From Leptothrix sp. (in: b-proteobacteria) (lineage in GTDB: Bacteria > Pseudomonadota > Gammaproteobacteria > Burkholderiales > Burkholderiaceae_C), in assembly GCA_013822685.1 (NCBI GenBank), contig PNKV01000019.1, positions 24,716 to 88,715 on the forward strand: DNA of 64,000 bases. The letters run 5' to 3'. Below are positions 35,960 through 43,329 of this stretch, piece by piece. Numbering within the stretch: position 1 is the first letter of the stretch; each line of letters opens with the position of its first letter. Below the pieces are notes generated by a model. That model had not been told where the DNA came from. It saw nothing but the letters and a program-made list of their open reading frames with translations, and did not search any database. Made by a program: the position numbers and the translations under genes.

Positions 35960-36331
35960 ATGGGACAGACGGTTTTGGTAGTGGACGACAATGCCTTGAA
36001 TCGCGAGTTGTTGCGATTGGTGTTGGAGCAGCAGGGGTATGCGGTTGTCGAGGCCACAACGGCCGAAGAAGCGTTGGCCATGCTCCGCGAAAATCAGCCG
36101 TCGCTGGTGCTGATGGACTGCCATCTGCCAGGCATGGACGGCCTGGCGGCCACGCGTGAAATCAAAGGTGCCGATGCCACTTGCGGCATCCCCGTGGTGG
36201 CCGTGACGGCCCATGCCATGCCTGGTGATCGTGAACGCGCCCTGGCAGCGGGTTGCAACGAGTACATCTCCAAACCAGTGGATTTTTCCCGCCTGATGAC
36301 CATCGTGAGCACCTTGGCGCCCTCGGCCTGA
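35960..36331 (+). CDS. Single-domain response regulator (CheY/DivK-like)
   Basis: A 123-residue stand-alone receiver: the acidic pocket in VLVVDDNALNRELL, the phospho-acceptor Asp near residue 52 in LVLMDCHLPGMDGLAATREI, a Thr in VAVTAHAM, and the conserved Lys in YISKPVDFSRL. There is no output domain, so it acts by protein contact, for example in a phosphorelay or on a motility partner. It is transcribed toward the PAS chemoreceptor gene, but the two are convergent. No cognate kinase is adjacent. Confidence 0.93.
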   Translation: MGQTVLVVDDNALNRELLRLVLEQQGYAVVEATTAEEALAMLRENQPSLVLMDCHLPGMDGLAATREIKGADATCGIPVVAVTAHAMPGDRERALAAGCNEYISKPVDFSRLMTIVSTLAPSA

Positions 36332-36346
36332 CAGGCTGGAATAACG

Positions 36347-36571
36347 CTAAAGGCGCGTCAGCGCTTCGCGTATGCGCTCAATGGTGTGTGCCATGGGTGC
36401 CTTGCTTGACACCTCCAGCCCCAATTGGCGCGCAATGTGGTTGACCTTGGCCGGGTTGAGCGGCAGGCCGCCGTTGTCCACTGCTTTGACCAAGTCCCGA
36501 GCCTGCTGGATCTCCGCTGAGCAAGCCGGACGAGGCGAGAAAAAACGGGTCAACTGTTTGACGAACTGCAT
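36347..36571 (-). CDS. Small conserved protein downstream of chemoreceptor
   Basis: A 74-residue protein starting MQFVKQLTRFFSPRPACSAE and continuing with a helical region (IQQARDLVKAVDNGGLPLNP, AKVNHIARQLGLEVSSKAP) and a C-terminal ERIREALTRL. There is no membrane segment. It begins 17 bases after the chemoreceptor stop and is probably co-transcribed with it. The frame is open far upstream inside the chemoreceptor, but ATG 36571 gives the only sensible start. I do not recognise a named family. Its partner in chemotaxis, if any, is unknown. Confidence 0.65.
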   Translation of the reverse strand: MQFVKQLTRFFSPRPACSAEIQQARDLVKAVDNGGLPLNPAKVNHIARQLGLEVSSKAPMAHTIERIREALTRL

Positions 36572-36587
36572 GTTGACCCGTTGAGTT

Positions 36588-38135
36588 TCAGCGAAACACA
36601 CCCACCGCATCGGCCAGGCTGGCCATTTGCTGCTTGACGCTTTCAGATGCCGCTGTGCCTTGCTCAACCAGGGCAGCATTCTGCTGGGTGATCTGGTCAA
36701 GGTGGCCAATGGCTTGGCCGACTTGGGCAATGCCCGCATTTTGCTCTTGCGTGGCCGAGCTGATCTCTGCGATCAAGTCCGACACCCGCTGAACCTGCGT
36801 GACGATGTCGCCCATGGTTTGCCCGGCGTCGTTGACCTGCCTGGAGCCGGCCTCCACCTTGTCCACGCTCTCATTGATGAGGGCTTTGATCTCTTTGGCG
36901 GCGCCCGCGCTGCGGTGCGCCAGGCTTCTCACTTCACTGGCCACCACCGCGAAACCACGGCCTTGCTCGCCAGCGCGCGCGGCTTCCACGGCGGCATTCA
37001 ACGCCAGGATGTTGGTTTGGAAGGCGATGCTGTCAATCACGCCAATGATGTCGGCGATCTTCTTGGAGCTGTGCGTGATGTCGTTCATGGTGGCGACCAC
37101 CTCTGACACGGCACGGCCACCCTTGGCAGCCGCCTCACTGGCCGAGCCCGAGAGTTGGTTGGCCTGGCTGGCGGTGTCCGCGTTGTTCTTCACGGTCACG
37201 GTCATCTGCTCCATCGACGAGGCGGTTTCCTCAACACTGGCCGCGGCCTGTTCGGTGCGAGAGCTCAGGTCATTGTTGCCTTGCGCGATTTCATTGGTGG
37301 CCGTCTGCACGTTCAAGACCTGCCCGCGGACATCGTCGATGACCCAGCGGAACATCAGGCCAAGCTGGCCGATGGTTCGCATGGTCATGCCGATTTCATC
37401 GACGCGGTCCATGTGCAAGGCTTTGTGCTTGTCGCCCGAAGCCACGCGCAGGGCTTGGTCGCGCATTTGTTCCAGCGGCCGGGCAATCTGGCTTTCAAGA
37501 GACCAGTTGGCCAGCAAAGACAGCACGGCAACGGCCCCGGAAAAACCAAGAAGCGCCATGCCGTTCGCCATCCCCAAGGCCCACGCCGCGCCAATCAGTG
37601 CAGGCACCAGTAACAGCAGGGTCGATCGAATGCGCCAGCGCACGGGCATGGTCTGGAACACCGACATCCAGGCGGCAGCGCCCGTGCGGATGATCAAACC
37701 CTTGTGGAAACGGCGGTTATCGGCCTTGCCTTCGCGGAATTCGCGGTAAAGGTTCTCTGCGGCGGCGATTTCTTCATTGGAGGCCTTGGTGCGAACCGAC
37801 ATGTAGCCGGTTTGCTTGCCCTGGCGCACCACGGGCGTCGCATCGGCGCGAACCCAGTAGTGGTCGCCATTTTTACGGCGGTTTTTGACCAGGGCCGTCC
37901 AGGGTTGGCCCGCCTTGAGGGTGGCCCACATGTCGGCAAAGGCCTCGGTGGGCATGTCCGGGTGGCGCACCAGGTTGTGCGGTTGCCCTTGTATTTCTTC
38001 GCGGGTGTAGCCACTGACGGAGACAAAAGCGTCGTTGGCGTAGGTGATGTGGCTCTGGGTGTCCGTGGTGGACATCAGGGTGGCATCGTCGGGAAACTCA
38101 AAGGCTTTTTGAGTGACAGGTTGGTTGTTGCGCAT
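36588..38135 (-). CDS. Aer-type PAS methyl-accepting chemotaxis protein
   Basis: A 515-residue chemoreceptor. A cytoplasmic PAS domain comes first (residues 15-130; [34 protein letters not shown]). Two close membrane helices follow (about 170-210), then a HAMP segment and the long signalling coiled coil. The coil tip carries the invariant [20 protein letters not shown] and [22 protein letters not shown]-membrane hairpin layout without a periplasmic domain is that of Aer-like redox or energy sensors. No C-terminal NWETF-like pentapeptide is present, so CheR/CheB would need to act without that tether. Confidence 0.93.
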   Translation of the reverse strand: MRNNQPVTQKAFEFPDDATLMSTTDTQSHITYANDAFVSVSGYTREEIQGQPHNLVRHPDMPTEAFADMWATLKAGQPWTALVKNRRKNGDHYWVRADATPVVRQGKQTGYMSVRTKASNEEIAAAENLYREFREGKADNRRFHKGLIIRTGAAAWMSVFQTMPVRWRIRSTLLLLVPALIGAAWALGMANGMALLGFSGAVAVLSLLANWSLESQIARPLEQMRDQALRVASGDKHKALHMDRVDEIGMTMRTIGQLGLMFRWVIDDVRGQVLNVQTATNEIAQGNNDLSSRTEQAAASVEETASSMEQMTVTVKNNADTASQANQLSGSASEAAAKGGRAVSEVVATMNDITHSSKKIADIIGVIDSIAFQTNILALNAAVEAARAGEQGRGFAVVASEVRSLAHRSAGAAKEIKALINESVDKVEAGSRQVNDAGQTMGDIVTQVQRVSDLIAEISSATQEQNAGIAQVGQAIGHLDQITQQNAALVEQGTAASESVKQQMASLADAVGVFR

Positions 38136-38190
38136 GGAGCCGCCCTGACTGGTTGGGTGAGACCGGTCACTGCAATTGAATCAGCCGGTC

Positions 38191-38206
38191 AGATCATTTC
38201 TGATCT
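38191..38206. promoter_or_regulatory. Perfect inverted repeat upstream of chemoreceptor gene
   Basis: AGATCA (38191-38196) and TGATCT (38201-38206) are exact inverted repeats separated by four bases, 56 bases before the chemoreceptor start. The 6-4-6 spacing suits a dimeric regulator. A second short palindrome, GACCGGTC, lies at 38161-38168. The half-site GATC differs from the TTGAC/T boxes of the cco region, so a different protein may bind. Candidate only. Confidence 0.35.
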
Positions 38207-38270
38207 TTCCATATCGGAACGGGCGTCGTTATTCTTTAGAACATTCGGTTTTGCGGCCAATTCCGGGCTT

Positions 38271-38846
38271 TCAGGGCGACTGTTCTTCATCCGGATTCAA
38301 CAGGCCATCGCGGCGCTCGGCCATTTCGCGGCGCATGGCGTTGATGTCTTGCGAGCTCAGCTGGGCTTTGGCGCGGGGATAGACCAGGCGTTCTTCCTCC
38401 TCGATGTGCTGACGGCACAGGGCCGTGAATCTCAGGGCCAGCTCCCGGATCTCGCCGAGGTGGGGGTGGCTGTAACCCCGCGCGATCATGTCCAGATAGG
38501 GCACCAGGCGCAGCCATTGGGCTTCGATCTCGACATGGTCCTGCCTAAGGTGCTCGATCATGCGGACCATCTCCGGATCACCGCTTTGCACCAGGCTGGG
38601 AAACACGTGTTGCTCCTCATCCAAGTGGTGAGGCAGCCCGGTGGTGGTAAAGAACAGATGAATGCTCCGCGACAGCGTCCTGGCCGTGGCATCGACCCCT
38701 TGCGCGTTCACATGCTCGATCAGCGTGTGCAGATCGTCCAGCATCGATAGGATCTCTTGATGGCAGCTGTCCAGGACATCAAAGGGCAGGGGGGCGTAGA
38801 AGGCGGCTTGTGCGTGTGACAAGGGCCGGTCGGATGAGTGCGTCAT
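38271..38846 (-). CDS. Hemerythrin domain protein
   Basis: A 191-residue protein with a hemerythrin-like four-helix bundle that should carry a non-heme di-iron site. Candidate ligands appear in order: His in FDVLDSCHQEILSMLDDL, HLFFTTTGLPHHLDEEQHVF (HHxxEE), HLRQDHVEIEAQW, and CRQHIEEEERLVYP (HxxEE). Such proteins bind oxygen or nitric oxide or act in iron and stress sensing. GGAGG lies six bases before ATG 38846. The gene is divergent from the OmpR-type regulator that opens the micro-oxic respiration island, which fits an oxygen- or NO-linked job. Confidence 0.88.
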   Translation of the reverse strand: MTHSSDRPLSHAQAAFYAPLPFDVLDSCHQEILSMLDDLHTLIEHVNAQGVDATARTLSRSIHLFFTTTGLPHHLDEEQHVFPSLVQSGDPEMVRMIEHLRQDHVEIEAQWLRLVPYLDMIARGYSHPHLGEIRELALRFTALCRQHIEEEERLVYPRAKAQLSSQDINAMRREMAERRDGLLNPDEEQSP

Positions 38847-38984
38847 AGGGCCCCTCCAGGGTCATCGACATGCATAAGCACCTGGCGCAATGGGTTCATA
38901 ATCGTCTCCATCCAAGCTGCCGTCCAGACTTCCGAAAATAGTCCATGGCCCTGGAATTCCTTTGCGCAAGATCAAGAAATCAAC

Positions 38985-39719
38985 GTGTCAAGCCCAGTTC
39001 ACATTGCCGTTGTCGATGACGAGCCCGAGATCACCTTGTTGCTCAGCAACTACCTCTCTGGTCATGGGTTCCGGGTGAGTGCGCTTCATTCTGGCGCGGC
39101 CTTGATGGCGATGATGGCGCTGGACGCGCCTCAAGTGGTGTTGCTCGACCTGGGGCTGCCCGGCGAAGACGGCTTGAGCATCGCCCGCCAGCTTCGCGAA
39201 AAATGGCGCTGCGGCCTGTTGATCGTGACTGGCCGTGGCGATCCTGTGGACAAGGTGGTCGGACTTGAACTGGGCGCAGATGATTACGTGACCAAGCCCT
39301 TTGACCTGCGCGAGTTGCTGGCCCGCACCAAGGCTGTTTTGCGCCGGATCATGCCGCCTGCCGACGAGCCCGGTGCGCGGGCCACTCAGCAGGCCAAAGA
39401 CACGTGGCGCTTTCTGAATTGGACCTTTGACCTTGGCGCTCGCCGCCTGCTGACCACCCAAGGCGAAGAGGTGCCCCTCACCAGCGGCGAGTTTGATTTA
39501 CTCGCGGTGTTCTTGCAGCACCCGGGCCGGGTGCTGTCCCGCGATTTTCTGTTGGAGCACACGCGTGGGCGCGAGGCCGGTCCCTTTGACCGAACCATCG
39601 ACGTCCAGATCGGCCGCCTTCGCAAAAAGCTGGAAGAAGATTCTCAGGATCCGAAGATCATCAAGTCGGTGCGCGGAGCGGGGTACGTCTTCGTGCCACC
39701 TGTGCAGGCAGCACCATGA
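38985..39719 (+). CDS. OmpR-family response regulator
   Basis: A 244-residue regulator: a receiver domain (acidic pair in IAVVDDEPEITLLL, phospho-Asp in VVLLDLGLPGEDGL, Lys in YVTKPFDLREL) and a C-terminal winged helix (about 150-235; EVPLTSGEFDLLAVFLQHPG, IDVQIGRLRKKLEED, KSVRGAGYVF). GTG 38985 is used as the start because the receiver begins immediately after it; the frame is open upstream. Its stop overlaps the ATG of the hybrid kinase by four bases, so the two form a coupled two-component pair. Confidence 0.92.
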   Translation: MSSPVHIAVVDDEPEITLLLSNYLSGHGFRVSALHSGAALMAMMALDAPQVVLLDLGLPGEDGLSIARQLREKWRCGLLIVTGRGDPVDKVVGLELGADDYVTKPFDLRELLARTKAVLRRIMPPADEPGARATQQAKDTWRFLNWTFDLGARRLLTTQGEEVPLTSGEFDLLAVFLQHPGRVLSRDFLLEHTRGREAGPFDRTIDVQIGRLRKKLEEDSQDPKIIKSVRGAGYVFVPPVQAAP

Positions 39720-41764
39720 ACCACGAGATCTTCCAGTCCATCTTCAAAGCGTACCCGGATGCGCTGTTGCTGGTGGATGGCAACGGCATGATCGTGATGG
39801 CCAATCCTGCTGCGGCCGAATTGCTGGGCTACGAGCTGGATGAGTTGGTGGGCCTGCCGGTCGATGCCTTGGTGCCCGATGCCATCCGGCCTCAACACGC
39901 GCAATACCGCAACGCCTACGGCCGCAACCCCCATGCCCGCCCCATGGGCACCAACATGGATTTAGTGGCCAAGCGCCGGGACGGCTCGCAGGTGATGGTC
40001 GAGATCGCGCTCAGCCCGCTCAAGGACCTGGGCTTTCCGTACGTGGTGACGGCCATTCGGGGCATTGGCGCCTATCCCCGTGTCAAGCAGGCCTTGCAAC
40101 GCGCTCGGTACAGCGACTATGTCGCCCGTTTGGGCAGGCTCGCGGTGGACATGCGCGACCCGCAAGAGCTCATGCAAGAGGTGCCCTTGGTGGCCACCGA
40201 TGCCTTGCAGGTGGAGTACAGCGCGGTGTATTTGCTGGATTCCAGCCGCCTGGAGTTCACCTTGGCCAGCGGTGTGGGGCTGGTGGCCGATGAGCCGCTG
40301 CATGCCCGCATCCCGAGCACGCCCGACCGCATGCCGGGCTACGTTCTGGCGAACAACGCACCGCTGTTGGTGCAAGATGGTCGCACGGAAACGCGTTTCG
40401 TCGTGTTGCCCGCCTACCTGGCGGCCGGGCTGGTCAGTGGCTTGGCGGTGCCGCTGTCTGATCGGGGCAGAACCGTGGGCGTGCTGGTGGTCAGGTCCAA
40501 GCAGGTCGCCCGCTTTGGTGAAGACGAGACGCGCTTCCTCGAATCGATTGGCAACCTGCTGGCCAGCACCTTGCAGCGCTCACAAACCGAAGAGGCCCTG
40601 CGGCACGCTCAGCGGCTGGAAAGCGTGGGCCAGCTCACCGGCGGCATTGCGCACGATTTCAACAACCTGCTGACCGTCATCCAGGGCAACCTCCAGGTCT
40701 TGCAAGAGCTGCCGGCCATCACCGCCGATCCCCATGCGCAGCAATTGCTGGGATCCGCGTTGCGTGCGGGCAAGCGAAGTGCCGAGTTGACCAGCAAGCT
40801 CCTGGCTTTCTCGCGCCGGCAGGTGTTGCAGCCTGGGCACGTTGATGTCGTTGCGCAGCTGTATTCGATGGCCGACATGTTGCGCCGCACGCTCGACCAG
40901 CGGATTCAGATCAAGCTGGACGTGGACGAAGCCTGCCCGCCATGCCTGGCCGATCCGGGCCAACTGGAGGCGGCGCTGCTCAACCTGGCCATCAATGCGC
41001 GTGACGCGATGCCCGATGGCGGCACGCTTACCATTGCCTGCAAGGCCTGCAGTGCTTTGCCCAGTGATGTTCAGGTCGAACTGGCAGGCGCAGAAGGGCA
41101 AGCGTCCTCACAGCCCTTTGTTCAGATCTCACTGACAGACACGGGCACGGGCATGTCTGACGAGGTCAAGGAGCGGGCGTTCGAGCCCTTCTTCACGACC
41201 AAGGAGGCGGGCCGGGGCACGGGCTTGGGCTTGAGCACGGTGTATGGCTTTGCCAGGCAATCCCGTGGCGCGGTGGCCCTGGACAGCACCATTGGCGTGG
41301 GCACCACACTCACCTTGTACATCCCGGTGCCGCCCCCGGACGATGAGCCCGAGTTGGCGCAAGCGGCCTTCACCCACATCGTGCCCACCGGCCTTCGGGT
41401 GATGCTGGTTGAAGACGATCCTGAGGTCAGGGCGATTGTTCAGCGCTTTCTTGAAACCCTGGGCTGCCAAGTCAACCCTTTCGCCAGCGCCGAAGAGGCC
41501 GTGAGTGCTTTCCCTGCGAATGACGAAGTTCAACTCTTGTTGACCGACATCGCCCTGGGGCCTGGCATGCGCGGCATGGAGCTGGCCAAGATCGCGCAGG
41601 CCCGGTGGCCCGCCTTGGCCATCATCCTGATGTCGGGGTTTTCTTCCGAGTTGCTGGACGCCAACCGCGATGCACCTGAGCATTGGGAGTTGCTTCAAAA
41701 GCCCTACGGCCGCGATGAACTGGCCAACGCGATCGCCAAAGTCACCTCGGCGTCACATCATTGA
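39716..41764 (+). CDS. PAS-GAF hybrid sensor histidine kinase
   Basis: A 682-residue soluble hybrid kinase: PAS (residues 5-125), GAF (about 140-290), HisKA with His in LTGGIAHDFNNLLTVI (near 316), HATPase (GTGLGLSTVYGFARQSRG) and a C-terminal receiver (561-680; MLVEDDPEVRAIV, LTDIALGPGMRG). The PAS resembles the FixL heme-PAS: His61 in RPQHAQYRNAY sits where FixL has its proximal heme His, and RRDGS follows, but the distal Arg position is not Arg. Without membrane helices it must read a cytoplasmic signal. It is coupled to the OmpR-type regulator and converges by seven bases on the Crp/Fnr gene. Confidence 0.9.
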   Translation: MNHEIFQSIFKAYPDALLLVDGNGMIVMANPAAAELLGYELDELVGLPVDALVPDAIRPQHAQYRNAYGRNPHARPMGTNMDLVAKRRDGSQVMVEIALSPLKDLGFPYVVTAIRGIGAYPRVKQALQRARYSDYVARLGRLAVDMRDPQELMQEVPLVATDALQVEYSAVYLLDSSRLEFTLASGVGLVADEPLHARIPSTPDRMPGYVLANNAPLLVQDGRTETRFVVLPAYLAAGLVSGLAVPLSDRGRTVGVLVVRSKQVARFGEDETRFLESIGNLLASTLQRSQTEEALRHAQRLESVGQLTGGIAHDFNNLLTVIQGNLQVLQELPAITADPHAQQLLGSALRAGKRSAELTSKLLAFSRRQVLQPGHVDVVAQLYSMADMLRRTLDQRIQIKLDVDEACPPCLADPGQLEAALLNLAINARDAMPDGGTLTIACKACSALPSDVQVELAGAEGQASSQPFVQISLTDTGTGMSDEVKERAFEPFFTTKEAGRGTGLGLSTVYGFARQSRGAVALDSTIGVGTTLTLYIPVPPPDDEPELAQAAFTHIVPTGLRVMLVEDDPEVRAIVQRFLETLGCQVNPFASAEEAVSAFPANDEVQLLLTDIALGPGMRGMELAKIAQARWPALAIILMSGFSSELLDANRDAPEHWELLQKPYGRDELANAIAKVTSASHH

Positions 41765-42555
41765 AGCGTGGCGGTGCGGGCAGCCGGCAAGCTGCTTTCA
41801 ATGAAAGCCACCAGTTGGCTCACGTCAGGAATGAGGATGTCGCGCCGGCCTTTGGCGGTGAAACCGATCAGGTTCTTGCCAGCCAACCGGGTCAAGGCGC
41901 GGCTCACGGTTTCCAGCGTCATGCCCAGGTAGTTGCCGATCTCGGCGCGGGTCATGCGCAGGGTGATCTGGTCGGTGCGCAGGCCACGTTGGGCCAGTGA
42001 CTCGGCCCAATACCGCAGAAAATCAGCCACGCGTGCGTCGGCCGACAAGGTGCACAGCGACAGCAGCGAATCACGGTCACGCGTGATTTCACGGCTCATG
42101 GATTCATGGAGCAGGGCCAGCAAGGCCGGTTGCGTTGCTGCGGCCTGGCACAGCGATTCGTAGCTCAGGCACCAGACTTCTGCCGTGTCCATCGCGACGG
42201 CGTCGCAGCCATAGCGGCCTCGGGCAATGCCGTCGAACCCCAGCCAGTCGCCCTTGAAGTGCAGGCCCACAACCTGTTCGCGGCCATCTTGCGAAGCATT
42301 GATGGTTTTGAAAATGCCGGAGTTGAGCACGTACAGGTACTTGAAAGGCTGCCCCGCCTCATAGATCTTGTCACCCGCGTGCACCAGGCGCCGCTGGATG
42401 GTCACGGCTTGCTGCAGCAAACGCAGGCTGCCCGCGATTCGCTCGCTGACGGCGTTGGCTTCCGTGGTTCTCCAGGCCAGATCGGCCAAGGCCGGGACAA
42501 CGAATGGCGCGCGGGCAGTCAGGGCAGAGGCGGAGGCGAGGGTGGAGGTGGTCAT
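41758..42555 (-). CDS. Crp/Fnr-family regulator without N-terminal Fe-S cysteines
   Basis: A 265-residue Crp/Fnr protein: a cyclic-nucleotide-like sensor barrel (about 45-150; GDKIYEAGQPFKYLYVLNSG, LHFKGDWLGFDGIA), a dimer helix and a winged helix whose recognition element MTRAEIGNYLGMTLETVSRAL carries the Glu/Ser/Arg pattern of FNR, predicting a TTGAT-type half-site. FNR itself holds a [4Fe-4S] cluster with three N-terminal cysteines; here the only Cys are at 117, 129, 136 and 168, so that cluster cannot form as in FNR. It is the probable controller of the boxes at 42692, 45736 and 46797. Its own control is unclear. Confidence 0.9.
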   Translation of the reverse strand: MTTSTLASASALTARAPFVVPALADLAWRTTEANAVSERIAGSLRLLQQAVTIQRRLVHAGDKIYEAGQPFKYLYVLNSGIFKTINASQDGREQVVGLHFKGDWLGFDGIARGRYGCDAVAMDTAEVWCLSYESLCQAAATQPALLALLHESMSREITRDRDSLLSLCTLSADARVADFLRYWAESLAQRGLRTDQITLRMTRAEIGNYLGMTLETVSRALTRLAGKNLIGFTAKGRRDILIPDVSQLVAFIESSLPAARTATLQ

Positions 42556-42691
42556 CTGAGGCTTTCGCTGGACAGTGGTTGGTAGGTGTCTTTCACTGCT
42601 GCTCAGTCTAGAAATGGCAGATCAATGAGGCACCAACGCTCTGTCGCACTGCGCAACGTTGTGTAAACGGCTTGTATCAAGGCGGCGCCGC

Positions 42692-42705
42692 TTGACCTGC
42701 GTCAA
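42692..42705. promoter_or_regulatory. FNR-type box before carbamoyltransferase-like gene and ccoI
   Basis: TTGACCTGCGTCAA, a near-palindromic Crp/Fnr site (TTGAC-N4-GTCAA). If it acts as a class II activator site (centre at -41.5), transcription would start near 42740, 19 bases before ATG 42759. The matching -10 position (42728-42733) reads TAGCCT, which is poor. It also lies 137 bases upstream of the divergent Crp/Fnr gene and might serve autoregulation. Confidence 0.7.
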
Positions 42706-42758
42706 ATGCGTTCGGTCGCTTGACGTTTAGCCTGCGACCACAGCGGATCACCATCCCG

Positions 42759-43325
42759 ATGCGCGTTTCATGGCCGTTCAATGTGAGCATCTACCTCGAC
42801 TACAAAGCGCTGAATGCACCCGAAGGCCTGAACGAAGATCAGGTCGGGGCTTTGCGCTGCGTTGCGGATAGCCTGTCCATGCCGGGTGCTGGTGGCTCGC
42901 CGCAAATGCTGCTGCGCAGCAAGAACATCGCGCTGGTCTGCGGGCAGTCAGATCCGCAGGATGCCAGCACCTTCGAGCGCGCCGCCACCGCCCTGGGTGC
43001 ACGCGTGGCCAGGATCAGATCCAGCGACGCCGGCCTGGCCCCTGGGGCTGACCTCATCGCCACGGCCAAGATGCTGGGGCGGTTGTATGAGGCGATCGAG
43101 TGCCAGGGCGTGGCCCTAGAAGTGATGGCGCAATTGGAGCAGCACGCCGGCATCGTGGTCTTCAACGCCCTGGGTTCACCCAGGCATCAGGCATTCGTCC
43201 AGTTCGACCGCATGAGGCACGAGGCCTTGGCCCACGCCACGGGCTCCGACCATGCAGCGCACCCTGATGATGAAACTGGTCGCCAAGCCTTCATCCAGGC
43301 TGTGCTGCTGAGCACACTGCGTTGA
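42759..43325 (+). CDS. Ornithine-carbamoyltransferase N-domain-like protein, active site lost
   Basis: A 188-residue protein not expected in a cco cluster. Residues 51-152 follow the carbamoyl-phosphate domain of ornithine carbamoyltransferase: LLRSKNIALV (OTCase LxGKNIALIF), STFERAATALGARV (SFEVAAYDQGARV), ATAKMLGRLYEAIECQG (DTARVLGRMYDGIQYRG), VVFNALGSPRHQ (VPVWNGLTNEFHPTQ). The catalytic STRTR segment is replaced by SDPQDAS and the ornithine domain is missing, so the enzyme reaction is not expected. It starts after an FNR-type box and ends four bases before ccoI, so it is probably co-expressed with it. The start at ATG 42759 has a weak ribosome site. Function unknown; a binding or regulatory role is inference. 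Confidence 0.72.
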   Translation: MRVSWPFNVSIYLDYKALNAPEGLNEDQVGALRCVADSLSMPGAGGSPQMLLRSKNIALVCGQSDPQDASTFERAATALGARVARIRSSDAGLAPGADLIATAKMLGRLYEAIECQGVALEVMAQLEQHAGIVVFNALGSPRHQAFVQFDRMRHEALAHATGSDHAAHPDDETGRQAFIQAVLLSTLR

Positions 43326-43329
43326 TCTC

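Noticed and set aside
38962..38975. TTGCGCAAGATCAA as an FNR-type box before the OmpR-type regulator
   Set aside because: Two mismatches fall in the critical first half-site, and the position is only 10 bases before the GTG start. It does not fit the geometry of the other three boxes.
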